NCBI RefSeq assembly: GCF_027853915.1
Contig: NZ_JAQGLA010000043.1
Coordinates: forward strand, 1-57,376
Direction of reading: 5' to 3'
DNA length: 57,376 nucleotides
Source of the DNA: Saccharopolyspora oryzae
GTDB taxonomy: Bacteria; Actinomycetota; Actinomycetes; Mycobacteriales; Pseudonocardiaceae
Below the pieces are notes generated by a model, which saw nothing but the letters and a program-made list of their open reading frames with translations, did not search any database and was not told where the DNA came from. A program made the position numbers and the translations under genes. This document shows, piece by piece, positions 42,451 to 51,513 of the stretch (position 1 is its first letter; every line of letters starts with the position of its first letter).

Positions 42451-43785
42451 TCAATCCGCAACGCGAGGTGCCAAGCGGTCTCGCAGTCGGAGGCCGATGA
42501 CGGTTCCGGTTCCGTCGCGGCGGACGTCGATGGTCGTGCCGCGTTCGGCGGCCGGTTCGGTGATCACCAGTTCGTCCGCGCCGCACCACTCGACCCGCTC
42601 GATCGACGGCGGTTCCAGGTAGTAGCAGCCCGGTCGAGGTTCGGGCCGGTGGATGCGCACCGCCGCGCCGCCGTCCGGGTGCGGGGCGAGCTCCATGCGG
42701 TAGAAGGTCGCGTCGAACTCGCCGACCAGCTCGGTCGCGTCGGCGGGGGAGACCTCCGGTGGGGTTTCCGGCTCGACACCGGCCAGTTCGCGCAGCAGCG
42801 CGGCGCGGACCTCCTGGTTGACCTGGTCGCCGGACGTTCCGTTGGTCAGCAGCACGAAGGCGGCTCCGCGCTCGGGGATCAGGCACAGCTGCGTGCAGTA
42901 CCCGATGGTCAGGCCGCCGTGGTGCACCAGGCGCACGCCGTCGACGTCGTCCAGCCGCCAGACCAGGCCGATCCGCTCGGTCGGCCCGCTGCGCTCGCGC
43001 TGAGGCGCGAAGGGTTCGGCCGGGGTCGCGCCGCCCAGGTGGTGCTCGGCGTAGCTGAGCATGTCGCGCACGCAGGACACCAGCCCACCGCCGGGCACGT
43101 CCCAGCCGGGCAGTTGCCAGCCGCGCTGCCACCCCGCGGTGCGGGCCACCTCGAGCGGATCGCTGCGATGGGGCGCGGCCACGCGGTGGGTGATCACCTC
43201 GTCGGCCGCGGTGAAGGTGTGCGACATGCCCGCGGGTTCCAGCACCTCGGTGCGGACCAGGTCCGCGTAGCGCCGGCCGGTGACCACTTCGAGCAGCCGG
43301 CCCGCCACGATCAGCCCGGCGTTGCTGTAGGAGTAGTCGCTGCCGGGGGCGAACACCAGCGGCAGTCCGGCGATGTGCTCGACCCCGGTGGCGATCGAGT
43401 CGTCCGCGCCGTCCGCGAGCAGCCGGGGGCCGTTGAGGATCAGGTGGTCGCCGAACAGCCCCGACGAGTGGGTGAGCAGGTGCCGGATCGTGATCCGGCC
43501 GTCCAGACCGGAGTCCGGCAGGTGGTCGACGACCGGGTCGTCCAGTCCCAGCCGCCCGGACTCGGCCAGCTCGGCGAGCATCGTGGCCACGAACGTCTTG
43601 GACACCGAGCCGATCTGGAACAGCGTGCTTTCGTCGACCTGCAGCGGATGGTCCACATTGGTCACGCCGAAGCCGAAGTGCCTGCTGCCCTCCGGGGTGA
43701 GCACCCCGACGCCGACGCCGGGCACGCCCCACTGCCGCATCAGCGGCGGGACGATCTCGGTCAGCAGGTCGGCGATGTCGGTCAT
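42451..43785 (-). CDS. Serine hydrolase, class C beta-lactamase/D-aminopeptidase fold
   Basis: 444 aa. The catalytic SxxK is S60-V-S-K63 in IGSVSKTFV, the second motif is Y153-S-N155 in YSYSNAG, and the third is HHGG in LVHHGGLTIGY. There is no signal peptide, so the protein is cytoplasmic, unlike true beta-lactamases. A C-terminal beta-rich domain (about 330-444) is like that of D-aminopeptidases and esterases. ATG at 43785 overlaps the stop of the dipeptide ATPase gene (ATGA), so it is the last gene of the peptide ABC operon. It may hydrolyse an imported peptide, possibly one containing D-residues; that role is inference. Confidence 0.9.
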   Translation of the reverse strand: MTDIADLLTEIVPPLMRQWGVPGVGVGVLTPEGSRHFGFGVTNVDHPLQVDESTLFQIGSVSKTFVATMLAELAESGRLGLDDPVVDHLPDSGLDGRITIRHLLTHSSGLFGDHLILNGPRLLADGADDSIATGVEHIAGLPLVFAPGSDYSYSNAGLIVAGRLLEVVTGRRYADLVRTEVLEPAGMSHTFTAADEVITHRVAAPHRSDPLEVARTAGWQRGWQLPGWDVPGGGLVSCVRDMLSYAEHHLGGATPAEPFAPQRERSGPTERIGLVWRLDDVDGVRLVHHGGLTIGYCTQLCLIPERGAAFVLLTNGTSGDQVNQEVRAALLRELAGVEPETPPEVSPADATELVGEFDATFYRMELAPHPDGGAAVRIHRPEPRPGCYYLEPPSIERVEWCGADELVITEPAAERGTTIDVRRDGTGTVIGLRLRDRLAPRVAD

Positions 43786-44792
43786 GCGGGTGCACCATCC
43801 TCTGCGGGCGGTCGGAGTGATTCGCCGGGGCGAAGCGGGAAGAAGCAGGACGTGGCCCGGTGGCCCGACTCGACCAGCGGGGGAGCGTCCTGCGCGCACT
43901 GCTCCTGGGCCTTCGGGCAGCGCGGGTGGAAGGCGCAGCCGGTCGGCGGATGCATCGCCGACGGCACGTCCCCGGCCAGCACCACGCGCCGCCGTCGCGC
44001 TTCGGCTTCCGGGTCGGGCAGCGGGATCGCCGACAGCAGCGACGCGGTGTACGGGTGGGCCGGGGCGGCGAAGAAGTCCGCGCGGTCGGCGACCTCGACC
44101 ACCTTGCCCAGGTACATCACCGCCACCCGGTCGCACAGGTGCTTGACCACGGACAGGTCGTGCGTGATGAACACGTAGGTGAGGCCGAGCTCGCGCTGGA
44201 GGCCTTTGAGCAGTTCGAGGATCTGCGCCTGGATCGACACGTCCAGCGCGGAGACCGGCTCGTCGCAGATCACCACCTTCGGCCGCAGGGCGATCGCGCG
44301 GGCGATGCCCATCCGCTGCCGCTGGCCGCCGGAGAACTCGTGCGGGTAGCGGTCGCGGTGGTCCGGGTGCAGCCCCACCAGCTCCATCAGCTCCGACACC
44401 CGTCGCCGCACGTCGGGCTGCCGCTGGATGCGCAGCGGTTCGGCGATGATCTCGCCGACGCTGAGCCTGGGGTTCACCGACGCGGACGGGTTCTGGAAGA
44501 CCATCTGGACGTCGCGGCGCAGCTGGGCCAGCTCGGCGCCCCGCTTGGCGAAGACGTCCTCGCCTTCGAGCAGGACCTGGCCGCTGGTCGGGGTGGCCAG
44601 CCGCAGCAGCAGCCGGGCGAGAGTGCTCTTGCCGCAACCGGATTCGCCGACCAGGCCGAGGGTTTCGCCCTTCCGCACGCCGAGGTCCACGCCGTCGACG
44701 GCCCGCACCAGGCCGCGGCGCTTGCCGAACAGCCCGCCGCGCACGGGGTAGTGCAGGGCCAGGTTCCGGGTTTCCAGGAGGTGTTCGCTCAT
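43782..44792 (-). CDS. Oligopeptide/dipeptide ABC transporter ATPase (DppF/OppF type)
   Basis: 336 aa. Walker [10 protein letters not shown], signature [17 protein letters not shown], Walker [15 protein letters not shown], and the peptide-ATPase C-terminal domain with [15 protein letters not shown], whose cysteines bind an iron-sulphur cluster in this family. ATG at 44792 overlaps the stop of the other ATPase gene. Works with the paired ATPase at 44789-45808 to drive uptake. Confidence 0.95.
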   Translation of the reverse strand: MSEHLLETRNLALHYPVRGGLFGKRRGLVRAVDGVDLGVRKGETLGLVGESGCGKSTLARLLLRLATPTSGQVLLEGEDVFAKRGAELAQLRRDVQMVFQNPSASVNPRLSVGEIIAEPLRIQRQPDVRRRVSELMELVGLHPDHRDRYPHEFSGGQRQRMGIARAIALRPKVVICDEPVSALDVSIQAQILELLKGLQRELGLTYVFITHDLSVVKHLCDRVAVMYLGKVVEVADRADFFAAPAHPYTASLLSAIPLPDPEAEARRRRVVLAGDVPSAMHPPTGCAFHPRCPKAQEQCAQDAPPLVESGHRATSCFFPLRPGESLRPPAEDGAPA

Positions 44793-45808
44793 CGGCCCGC
44801 CTCGTTCGGTTCGTCCAGCGCCGCCGCCAGCGCCCGGAACTCCGCCGCGGTGTGCACGCACGCGGCCCACCGGCCCTCGGCCTTGCGGTCCAGCACCAGA
44901 TCGGTCGTGGTGCACCGGTCGTCGGCGAACCGGCACCGGGGCGCGAACGGGCAGCCCGGTGGGAGGTCGGCCAACGACGGTGGCTGCCCGCGGATCGGCT
45001 CGGGCGCGAGGTCGGCGTCGAGCCTGGGCACCGCGCGCAGCAGGGACCAGGTGTAGGGCATCAGCGGGTCCTGGAAGAGCTCCTTCGGGGTGCCGGACTC
45101 CACAGCGCGCCCGCCGTACATCACCAGCACGCGGTCGGCGATCTGGGAGACCACCCCGAGGTCGTGGGTGATCACGATGATCGACATCCCGTGCGCCGCC
45201 TTGAGCTGCTCGAGCAGCTCAAGGATCTGGGCTTGGATGGTGACGTCCAGCGCGGTGGTCGGCTCGTCCGCGATCAGGACCTTGGGTCGTCCGGCCAGAG
45301 CCACGGCGATCATGGCCCGCTGCCGCATCCCGCCGGAGAGCTGGTGCGGGTAGTCCCGGGCGCGCCGCTCGGCGCTGGGCATCCCGACCTCGTCCAGCGC
45401 CTGCACGGCGCGCCGCAGCGCCTGCTTGCGCGAAACCCGCTCGTGGCTGCGGACCGCTTCGGCGATCTGGTCGCCGATGGTGAGCACCGGGTTGAGGCAG
45501 GTGGTCGGGTCCTGGAAGATCATCGAGATCTCGCTGCCGCGGATCGCCCGCAGCTCGCGCTCGTCGGCGCTGAGCAGGTCGCGGCCCTGGTACCGGATCC
45601 GGCCGCCGGTGTAGCGGCACGGCGGCGACGGGTTGAGCCGCATGATGGACATCGCGGTCACGCTCTTGCCGGAGCCGGATTCCCCGACGATCCCCAGCGT
45701 TTCGCCTTCGTCCACGGAGAACGAGACGCCGTCGACCGCGCGGACCACGCCCTCCGGGGTGTGGAAGTGGGCCTGCAGGTCCTCGACTTCGAGCAGGGGC
45801 ATCGTCAT
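44789..45808 (-). CDS. Oligopeptide/dipeptide ABC transporter ATPase (DppD/OppD type)
   Basis: 339 aa. Walker A GESGSGKSV, FQDPTTCLNPVLTIGDQI Q-loop region, signature QLSGGMRQRAMIAVALA, Walker B VLIADEPTTALDVT, and C-terminal GCPFAPRCRFADDRC cysteine cluster. ATG at 45808 overlaps the permease stop; a second in-frame ATG follows 6 bases later. Standard partner of the downstream ATPase. Confidence 0.95.
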   Translation of the reverse strand: MTMPLLEVEDLQAHFHTPEGVVRAVDGVSFSVDEGETLGIVGESGSGKSVTAMSIMRLNPSPPCRYTGGRIRYQGRDLLSADERELRAIRGSEISMIFQDPTTCLNPVLTIGDQIAEAVRSHERVSRKQALRRAVQALDEVGMPSAERRARDYPHQLSGGMRQRAMIAVALAGRPKVLIADEPTTALDVTIQAQILELLEQLKAAHGMSIIVITHDLGVVSQIADRVLVMYGGRAVESGTPKELFQDPLMPYTWSLLRAVPRLDADLAPEPIRGQPPSLADLPPGCPFAPRCRFADDRCTTTDLVLDRKAEGRWAACVHTAAEFRALAAALDEPNEAGR

Positions 45809-46683
45809 CGCACCGCCTTCGGGTCGAAGACGTCGCGGAAGCCGTCGCCGATGAAGTTCACGCACAGCACCGCGAAGGCGATCGCCAGACCTGGGAAGAC
45901 GATGGCGAACTGGCTGGTGAGGAACACGTGGAAGCCGGCGCGGAAGGCGTCGGAGAGCATGGCACCCCATTCCGGTGTCGGTGCCTGCGCACCGAGCCCG
46001 AGGAACGACAGCGCGGCGATGTCCAGGATCGCCGCGGCGAGGCTGAGCGTGGACTGGACGATCAGCGGACCCGTGCAGTTGGGCAGCAGCGTGCGCAGGA
46101 GGATCCGCGCGTGACCGGCGCCCATCGACCGCGCGGCCTGCACGTAGTCGCTGTCCCGCAGCCCGATCACCGAGGACCGGACCACCCGGGCGATCTGCGG
46201 GACGGACACGATGCCCACCGCGAGCACGGCGTTCCACAGGCTCGGCCCGAGCGTGGAGACGATCATGATCGCGAGCAGCACGCTGGGGAACGCCAGCAGG
46301 ACGTCCATCAACCGCATCAGCACGGTGTCGTACCAGCCGCCCCGGTACCCGGCGAGCAGCCCGATCGCCGTTCCGGCCGCGGTCGCCAGCGCGACCGCCA
46401 GCAGCCCGGCGGACAGCGTCACCCTGGTGCCGTGGATCAGCCGGGACAGGATGTCGCGGCCCAGCTCGTCCTGACCGAGCAGGTGCGCGCCACCAGGAGC
46501 TCGGAAGCGGCCGGCGAGGTCCTGCGCGTGCGGGTCGAAGGGCGCGATGACCGGTGCCAGCACGGCGACCAGCACGAGCAGTCCGAGCACGACGACCCCG
46601 AACACGGCCAGCCGGTTGGCGAGGAACGCGCGCCTGCGCCGGGACGGCCGGCTCCGAGCGGTCGGCGGAGCGGTGATCGCCAT
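45805..46683 (-). CDS. Dipeptide-type ABC transporter permease (DppC type)
   Basis: 292 aa with about six membrane segments, including VFGVVVLGLLVLVAVLAPVIAPF near the start. The binding-protein-dependent motif is AARSMGAGHARILLRTLLPN (EAA loop), and HLLGQDELGRDILSRLIHGTR is typical of DppC. ATG at 46683 shares one base with the stop of the other permease (TGATG). Confidence 0.95.
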   Translation of the reverse strand: MAITAPPTARSRPSRRRRAFLANRLAVFGVVVLGLLVLVAVLAPVIAPFDPHAQDLAGRFRAPGGAHLLGQDELGRDILSRLIHGTRVTLSAGLLAVALATAAGTAIGLLAGYRGGWYDTVLMRLMDVLLAFPSVLLAIMIVSTLGPSLWNAVLAVGIVSVPQIARVVRSSVIGLRDSDYVQAARSMGAGHARILLRTLLPNCTGPLIVQSTLSLAAAILDIAALSFLGLGAQAPTPEWGAMLSDAFRAGFHVFLTSQFAIVFPGLAIAFAVLCVNFIGDGFRDVFDPKAVR

Positions 46684-47684
46684 CAGTACCTCACTCTCGG
46701 GTCCAGGACCGCGTACAGGAGGTCGACCGCCAGGTTGACCAGCACGAACAGCAGCGATCCGTACAGCACCACGCCCTGGATCAGCGCGTAGTCGCGCTGG
46801 TACACCGCCTGGTAGGCGATCTGGCCGACGCCCGGCCAGGAGAAGATCGTCTCGGTGATCACCGCACCCCCGAGCAGCAGTCCGAGCTGCAACCCGATCA
46901 CCGTGAGCACCGGCAGCATCGAGTTGCGCAGGCCGTGGCGGAAGGTCGTGACCAGCGGGTGGACCCCCTTCGCCCGCGCGGTGCGGATGAAGTCCTCGGC
47001 CAGCGTCTCCCGCAGGCTCGACCGGGTCATGCGCATGATCACCCCGCACGGGATGGTCGCCAGCGCGAGCGCCGGCATCACCAGGTGCGCCAAGGAGTTC
47101 CGGAAGGCGGCCCAGTCACCCGCGATCAGCGAGTCGACCAGGTTCAGCCCGGTGACCGCCGGCAGCGTCTCGGCGGCGGGCAGCCGTCCCGGGAACGGCA
47201 GCAGGTGCAGGTTCACGCCCAGCACCACCATCAGCAGCATGGCCAGCCAGAAGATCGGCATGCTCACGCCCGCGACGGCGAGCACCGAGGCGACCTTGTC
47301 CAGCAGCGAGTTCGGACGGCTGGCCGCCAGCGTGCCGAGCGCGATGCCGACAACAACGGCGATGGCCAGCGCGAACAGCGTCAGCTCCAGCGTGGCGGGA
47401 AGGCGCGCGGCCAGCTCGGAGACCACGGGGCGACCGGTCGCAGTGGACTCGCCCAGATCGCCCTGCAGCGCTCGGACGAGGAAGAGCCAGTACTGCGCGA
47501 GGATCGGCTGGTCCAGGCCCATCTCGGTGCGCAGCTGGGCGATCTGCTCGGGGGTGGCGTTCTCGCCCAGGATGACCTGCGCCGGATCGCCCGGGATCAT
47601 CCGCACGGTGCAGAACACGATCACCGACACCCCGAGCAGCACCGGGATCAGCTGGCCCAGTCGGCGCACGGCGTAGGTCAGCAC
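46683..47684 (-). CDS. Dipeptide-type ABC transporter permease (DppB type)
   Basis: 333 aa with about six membrane segments. Begins MLTYAVRRLGQLIPVLLGVSV, then MIPGDPAQVILGENATPEQ, and has the EAA loop RTARAKGVHPLVTTFRHGLRN, all typical of DppB/OppB. ATG at 47684, 33 bases after the binding-protein gene. Confidence 0.95.
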   Translation of the reverse strand: MLTYAVRRLGQLIPVLLGVSVIVFCTVRMIPGDPAQVILGENATPEQIAQLRTEMGLDQPILAQYWLFLVRALQGDLGESTATGRPVVSELAARLPATLELTLFALAIAVVVGIALGTLAASRPNSLLDKVASVLAVAGVSMPIFWLAMLLMVVLGVNLHLLPFPGRLPAAETLPAVTGLNLVDSLIAGDWAAFRNSLAHLVMPALALATIPCGVIMRMTRSSLRETLAEDFIRTARAKGVHPLVTTFRHGLRNSMLPVLTVIGLQLGLLLGGAVITETIFSWPGVGQIAYQAVYQRDYALIQGVVLYGSLLFVLVNLAVDLLYAVLDPRVRY

Positions 47685-47717
47685 GGTCGCTCACCTCCTC
47701 GGTGCCCGAGGCGCGCC

Positions 47718-49370
47718 TCAGCGGCTGAGCGCATCGAGGTCGTCCATGGCGATGTTGGTGCCGAAGCCCGCGACGGAGGAGCGCAGCGCGACCGGTGGGC
47801 TGACGTAGGCGATCGGCAGGACCGGTACTTCGTCGTGCACGATGCGCTGGACGTTGGCGTAGAGGGCACGTTGTTCCTCCGGATCCGTGGTGACCCTGGC
47901 CTCGGCGAGCAGCGCGTCGACCTGCGAGTTCTGGTAGAAGGACAGGTTCGAGGAGCTCTCCGGCGTGGCGCTGGCGCTGGCGTACCAGTAGTTCAGCGGG
48001 AAGTAGGAGTCCACGCCGATCGTGGTGCCGCCGTAGATGGCGATGTCGTGCAGGCCCTTGCCGGTCCGCTCCGAGTAGGTGGCCAGTTCGTAGGTGACCA
48101 GTTCGGCGGTGATCCCGACGTCGGCCAGGTTCGCCTGCGCGACCTGGGCGACTCCCTTGCCGTCCGGCAGGTACGGGCGGGCGGTGGACATGTACCAGAG
48201 GCTGGTCCGGAACCCGTCGGGCAGACCGGCTTCGGCCAGCAGCTTCCGCGCCAGCTCGGGGTCGTGGGGGTGCGGCTGGATGGAGCGGTCGACGAACGCG
48301 GAGATGCCGTACAGCGGCGCACCCGCCACCTCGGCCCGTTCGCCGAAGAAGTGCTCGACGATCGTCGGGAGGTCGATCGCGTGCGCGATCGCCTTGCGCA
48401 CCAAGGGGTTCTGGAACGGCGCGCGGCGGGTGTTCATGGCGAAGTAGCTGAAGCACTCCTGCGGGTGCTGCACGACGGTGAAACCCGAGGTGTCGCGGAT
48501 CGCGTCGGCGTCCTGGGGGACGATGCCGTTGACCGCGTCCAGGCCACCGCCGACCAGCGCCGCCACCCGCGCCGTGCTGTCCGGCATGGGGGTGAGCACC
48601 ACGGTGTCCACCGGCCGGCCCGGTCCGGTCGGCCGCTTCCCCCACCAGGATTCGTTGCGGCGCAAGGTGATTTTGCTGCCGTGCTCCCAGGACGCCAGGG
48701 TGAACGGGCCGGTGCCCACCGGGCGTTCCCAGAACCCGTCCACGTCCTGCCGGATCGCGGTGGGGGAGGCGATGCCGAACTGCGCGCCCGCGAGGGTGGG
48801 CAGGAACGGTCCGTAGGGTTCCCGGAGCGTGAAGCGCACCGCGTGCGAGCCGACCGCCTCGACGCCGCTGATCACCGACTTGTCGTCGAAACCGCCGAAG
48901 AGGTTCTTGTAGTAGGCGAACTTGCTGCTCTGCGGGCCGCCGCCCCGGTGGTAGGGGTGGTCGCTCTCCCGCCAGCGGCGGAAGTTGAACACCACGGCTT
49001 CGGCGTCGAGCGGGGTTCCGTCGTGGAACCGCACGTCTTCCCGGAGCTCGAAGGTGTACTGCCGCCCTTCGTTCTCGGGCGCGGGCACGGCTGCTGCCAG
49101 GGCCGGCAGCAGCGTTCCGTCGGGGGCGTAGCGCAGCAGCGAGTCGAAGATCTGGTGGATCACCGCGTAGGACTCGCTGTCGGTCTGGTTCATCGGGTCC
49201 AGCGAGGTGGCATCCGCGCTCCGCCCGTAGACGAAGGTCGCGCCACCGGTTTCGGCCCGCCCCGCGGTTCCGCAACCCGCAGCCCCGAGCAGCACTGCTC
49301 CGGCCCCGGCGAGCTGGAGCAGACCGCGGCGGGTCAGCTCCGGCCCGGTCCGGGTGAGCTTGTGCGTCAT
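47718..49370 (-). CDS. ABC transporter substrate-binding lipoprotein (family 5)
   Basis: 550-aa peptide/nickel-type binding protein. The leader combines a Tat-like LTRRGLLQLAG with a lipobox-like LGAAGC (C33), so it is probably exported folded and lipid-anchored. Family 5 marks: FDSLLRYAPDG, YTFELREDVRFHDGTPLDAEAVVFNFRRW, and RPVGTGPFTLASWEHGSKITLRRNESWWG. ATG at 49370 has GAGGGAG upstream. First gene of the operon; it fixes the specificity, probably small peptides or amino-acid conjugates. Divergent from the AsnC-like regulator. Confidence 0.94.
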   Translation of the reverse strand: MTHKLTRTGPELTRRGLLQLAGAGAVLLGAAGCGTAGRAETGGATFVYGRSADATSLDPMNQTDSESYAVIHQIFDSLLRYAPDGTLLPALAAAVPAPENEGRQYTFELREDVRFHDGTPLDAEAVVFNFRRWRESDHPYHRGGGPQSSKFAYYKNLFGGFDDKSVISGVEAVGSHAVRFTLREPYGPFLPTLAGAQFGIASPTAIRQDVDGFWERPVGTGPFTLASWEHGSKITLRRNESWWGKRPTGPGRPVDTVVLTPMPDSTARVAALVGGGLDAVNGIVPQDADAIRDTSGFTVVQHPQECFSYFAMNTRRAPFQNPLVRKAIAHAIDLPTIVEHFFGERAEVAGAPLYGISAFVDRSIQPHPHDPELARKLLAEAGLPDGFRTSLWYMSTARPYLPDGKGVAQVAQANLADVGITAELVTYELATYSERTGKGLHDIAIYGGTTIGVDSYFPLNYWYASASATPESSSNLSFYQNSQVDALLAEARVTTDPEEQRALYANVQRIVHDEVPVLPIAYVSPPVALRSSVAGFGTNIAMDDLDALSR

Positions 49371-49601
49371 CGCCGCTCCCTCGTGGTGTTTCGGTGCGCC
49401 AGGGATTTCCACGTGGCGCGAGATCCTCGTGCGGTCCCGCGCGTCCGGAGCAGAACGGTTCCGGCGTCCCGCAGGTCGTGCGGGTCGGTGCCGTGAATCC
49501 CTTGATCTCGCGTCGGGTTGGTCTAGAGTGTGGACTCGCCTGCGGATGAACAAGCTCATTCGCTCGATTCGCTCATTTTCATCCCGTGGAGAGCGAGAAA
49601 C
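49371..49601. promoter_or_regulatory. Divergent promoter region of the peptide ABC operon and AsnC regulator
   Basis: 231 bases between divergent genes. GGTTGGTCTAGAGTGTGGAC around 49515-49534 is an imperfect palindrome and could be a regulator site. No promoter hexamers were fixed. Position suggests joint control by the AsnC-like protein. Confidence 0.35.
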
Positions 49602-50648
49602 GTGCATCAGGACTTCTCCGAAGACGATTTGGCGCTCATTCATGCCCTCCAGCTGTGGCCGCGCGCGCCTTGGGCGGCGCTGGCCCCGGTGCTCGACGCC
49701 TCGCCGACGGCGTTGGCGCAGCGCTGGACCCGGCTCCGGGAATCGGGGCTGGCCTGGATCACGGCGTACCCCGAGTACGGCGAGCTCTCCGGCGGCGCGA
49801 TGGTCGCGCTGGTCGAGATGAACTGCGCCCCGGGCGCGGTGGACGACGTGGCCGGACGGCTGGAGCGGACCCACCGCGTGCACAACGTCGAACACGCCGC
49901 CCAGGGCCGGGACCTGCTGCTGACGGTGGCCGCCAGCTCGTTCGGCGAGCTCTCCGCGCTGCTGCTCGACGAGCTGCCGAAGCTGCCCGGCGTGGCGTCG
50001 CTGCACTCCCACATCGGGACCAAGCGGCACATCGAGGGAAGCCAGTGGCAGCTGGACGCGCTGGACCGGGCGCAGCGCGAGGCGATCCGGCACGCCGGGC
50101 GGGCCGAGCGGGACCGTCCCAGCGAGTCGATCTACTTGCGCTCCAAGGTCTTCGCGCCGCTGGTGTCCGCCCTGGCGCACGACGGCCGGGCGTCCGCGGC
50201 GGAACTGGCCGAGCGGCTGGACCGGCCGACCTCCACGGTCCGCCGCCAGCTGGCCGCCCTGCTGCGCTCCCGGGCGCTCCGGCTCCGCTGCGAGGTCGCC
50301 CAGCTGCACACCCGGTGGCCGATCGCGGTGATCTGGTGGTGCCGGCTGCCCAACAGCGCGCTCCCCGAGGCGGTGTCCCGGCTGCGGGAGGACTCCCGGG
50401 TGCGGCTGTGCATGTCGGTGACCGGCTCGGCGAACCTCGTGGTCAACGCGTGGACGGCGAACATGGCGGACCTGATGAGCATGCAGGACGACCTCGAACG
50501 GCTGCTCCCGCCAGGAGGAATCGTGAACAACTCGGTGATCCTGCGGACCCGCAAGCGCGTCGGCTGGCTGATGCACCCGGACGGCCGCTGCACCGGTGAG
50601 GTCATCCCGCTCCCGGGTCCTTTGGCCGAAGCAGGCGCGGAGTCCTGA
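49602..50648 (+). CDS. Lrp/AsnC-family regulator with duplicated HTH-RAM architecture
   Basis: 348 aa, twice the usual length. First half: HTH in DFSEDDLALIHALQLWPR to TALAQRWTRLRESGL, then a RAM-like ligand domain (AMVALVEMNCAPGAVDDVAGRL). Second half: HTH in LVSALAHDGRASAAELAERLDRPTSTVRRQLAALL and a second RAM (WPIAVIWWCRLPNSALPEAVSRL). GTG at 49602 has GGAGAG upstream; an in-frame ATG 72 bases earlier is less likely. Such fused forms are known in actinomycetes. Probably senses an amino acid and controls the divergent peptide ABC operon. Confidence 0.88.
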   Translation: MHQDFSEDDLALIHALQLWPRAPWAALAPVLDASPTALAQRWTRLRESGLAWITAYPEYGELSGGAMVALVEMNCAPGAVDDVAGRLERTHRVHNVEHAAQGRDLLLTVAASSFGELSALLLDELPKLPGVASLHSHIGTKRHIEGSQWQLDALDRAQREAIRHAGRAERDRPSESIYLRSKVFAPLVSALAHDGRASAAELAERLDRPTSTVRRQLAALLRSRALRLRCEVAQLHTRWPIAVIWWCRLPNSALPEAVSRLREDSRVRLCMSVTGSANLVVNAWTANMADLMSMQDDLERLLPPGGIVNNSVILRTRKRVGWLMHPDGRCTGEVIPLPGPLAEAGAES

Positions 50649-50678
50649 CGTCGGGAAAGGCCGGCAGCTCGAAGCGAT

Positions 50679-50716
50679 CTGTCCACATCAGACGGCACGA
50701 AGTCTGATGTGGACAG
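50679..50716. terminator. Bidirectional terminator between AsnC-like and TetR genes
   Basis: Perfect 15-bp stem CTGTCCACATCAGAC (50679-50693) with GTCTGATGTGGACAG (50702-50716), 8-base loop, between convergent stops at 50648 and 50734. Confidence 0.9.
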
Positions 50717-50733
50717 CTCCGCTCGGTGAGGTG

Positions 50734-51363
50734 TTAGCTCGTTGGCGTTGTCGGTGCAGTGAGCAGGCCTTCGGCGGCGTCCACGAGTTCGGCGATCCAC
50801 GGCTGCGCGCGCTCGGCGGTGTCGTGCGGTCCGGCTCGTTCGTGGTCGGCGATCGTGTGCACGACGAGGTGCTCCAGCATGCGCAGGCGGGCCCGCGCCG
50901 TTGCTTCCGGCAAGTGCGACAGGTGCCGGCGGAGACCGCGCCACACCAGTCGCAGGCTCGTCGCGGTGTCCCAGTCCCAGGCGGTGGAGTGGTGGGGATC
51001 GGCCGAGAACTGCGCGAGGAACCGGGCGTAGTAGCCGTGCGGTCCGGCCGCGGTCGTCGCGAGCGGGACGATGAACGCCTCCAGCAGCGGGCGCAGTTCG
51101 TCGTCGGGCCGCTCGACCTGCATCTCGGCGAGGTGTTGCAGGCGCTGCTCGTTGATGGTGCGCATCCGGTGGTCGAAGATCGCTTCGATCAGCGCGGACT
51201 TGTTCCCGAAGTGGTACTGGGCCGCGGACGTGTTGCGCTGGCCCGCCGCGGCGCCGACCTCGCGCAGCGACACCTCGCCGATGCCGCGCTCCGCGAACAG
51301 CCGCTCGGCGGCGAGGATCAGCTGCTCGCGCGTGTCGCGCTCAGGCGTGGCCGGGCTCGCCAT
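50734..51363 (-). CDS. TetR-family transcriptional regulator
   Basis: 209 aa. The N-terminal HTH is in REQLILAAERLFAERGIGEVSLREVGAAAG and SAAQYHFGNKSALIEAIF (about residues 11-58). The C-terminal ligand domain has GYYARFLAQFSADP and RLVWRGLRRHL. ATG at 51363 has AGGAGA upstream. Divergent from the alkylsulfatase-like gene with a 150-base gap holding a palindrome, so it probably represses that gene in the absence of its substrate. Confidence 0.93.
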   Translation of the reverse strand: MASPATPERDTREQLILAAERLFAERGIGEVSLREVGAAAGQRNTSAAQYHFGNKSALIEAIFDHRMRTINEQRLQHLAEMQVERPDDELRPLLEAFIVPLATTAAGPHGYYARFLAQFSADPHHSTAWDWDTATSLRLVWRGLRRHLSHLPEATARARLRMLEHLVVHTIADHERAGPHDTAERAQPWIAELVDAAEGLLTAPTTPTS

Positions 51364-51415
51364 CTCGTCTCCTCGGGGTGCGCTCGAGCGGTTCGACCCA
51401 TTGTGACAGGTGCCT

Positions 51416-51430
51416 TGTGTGATTAACACA
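51416..51430. promoter_or_regulatory. Candidate TetR operator TGTGT-GATTA-ACACA
   Basis: Perfect 5-bp arms with a 5-base spacer in the gap between the TetR gene and the alkylsulfatase-like gene; size and symmetry suit a TetR dimer. Inference from position. Confidence 0.5.
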
Positions 51431-51513
51431 TGCGCTTTAGCGTCTGGAACACGCGGTTTAGCCTTGCCCGCACCGCCCGGACGCACGCCGGCCCTCGAAG
51501 GAGGAGCACCGCC

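Noticed and set aside
42451..43785. Calling the serine hydrolase a beta-lactamase resistance gene
   Set aside because: There is no signal peptide, it has an extra C-terminal domain, and it is coupled to a peptide importer.
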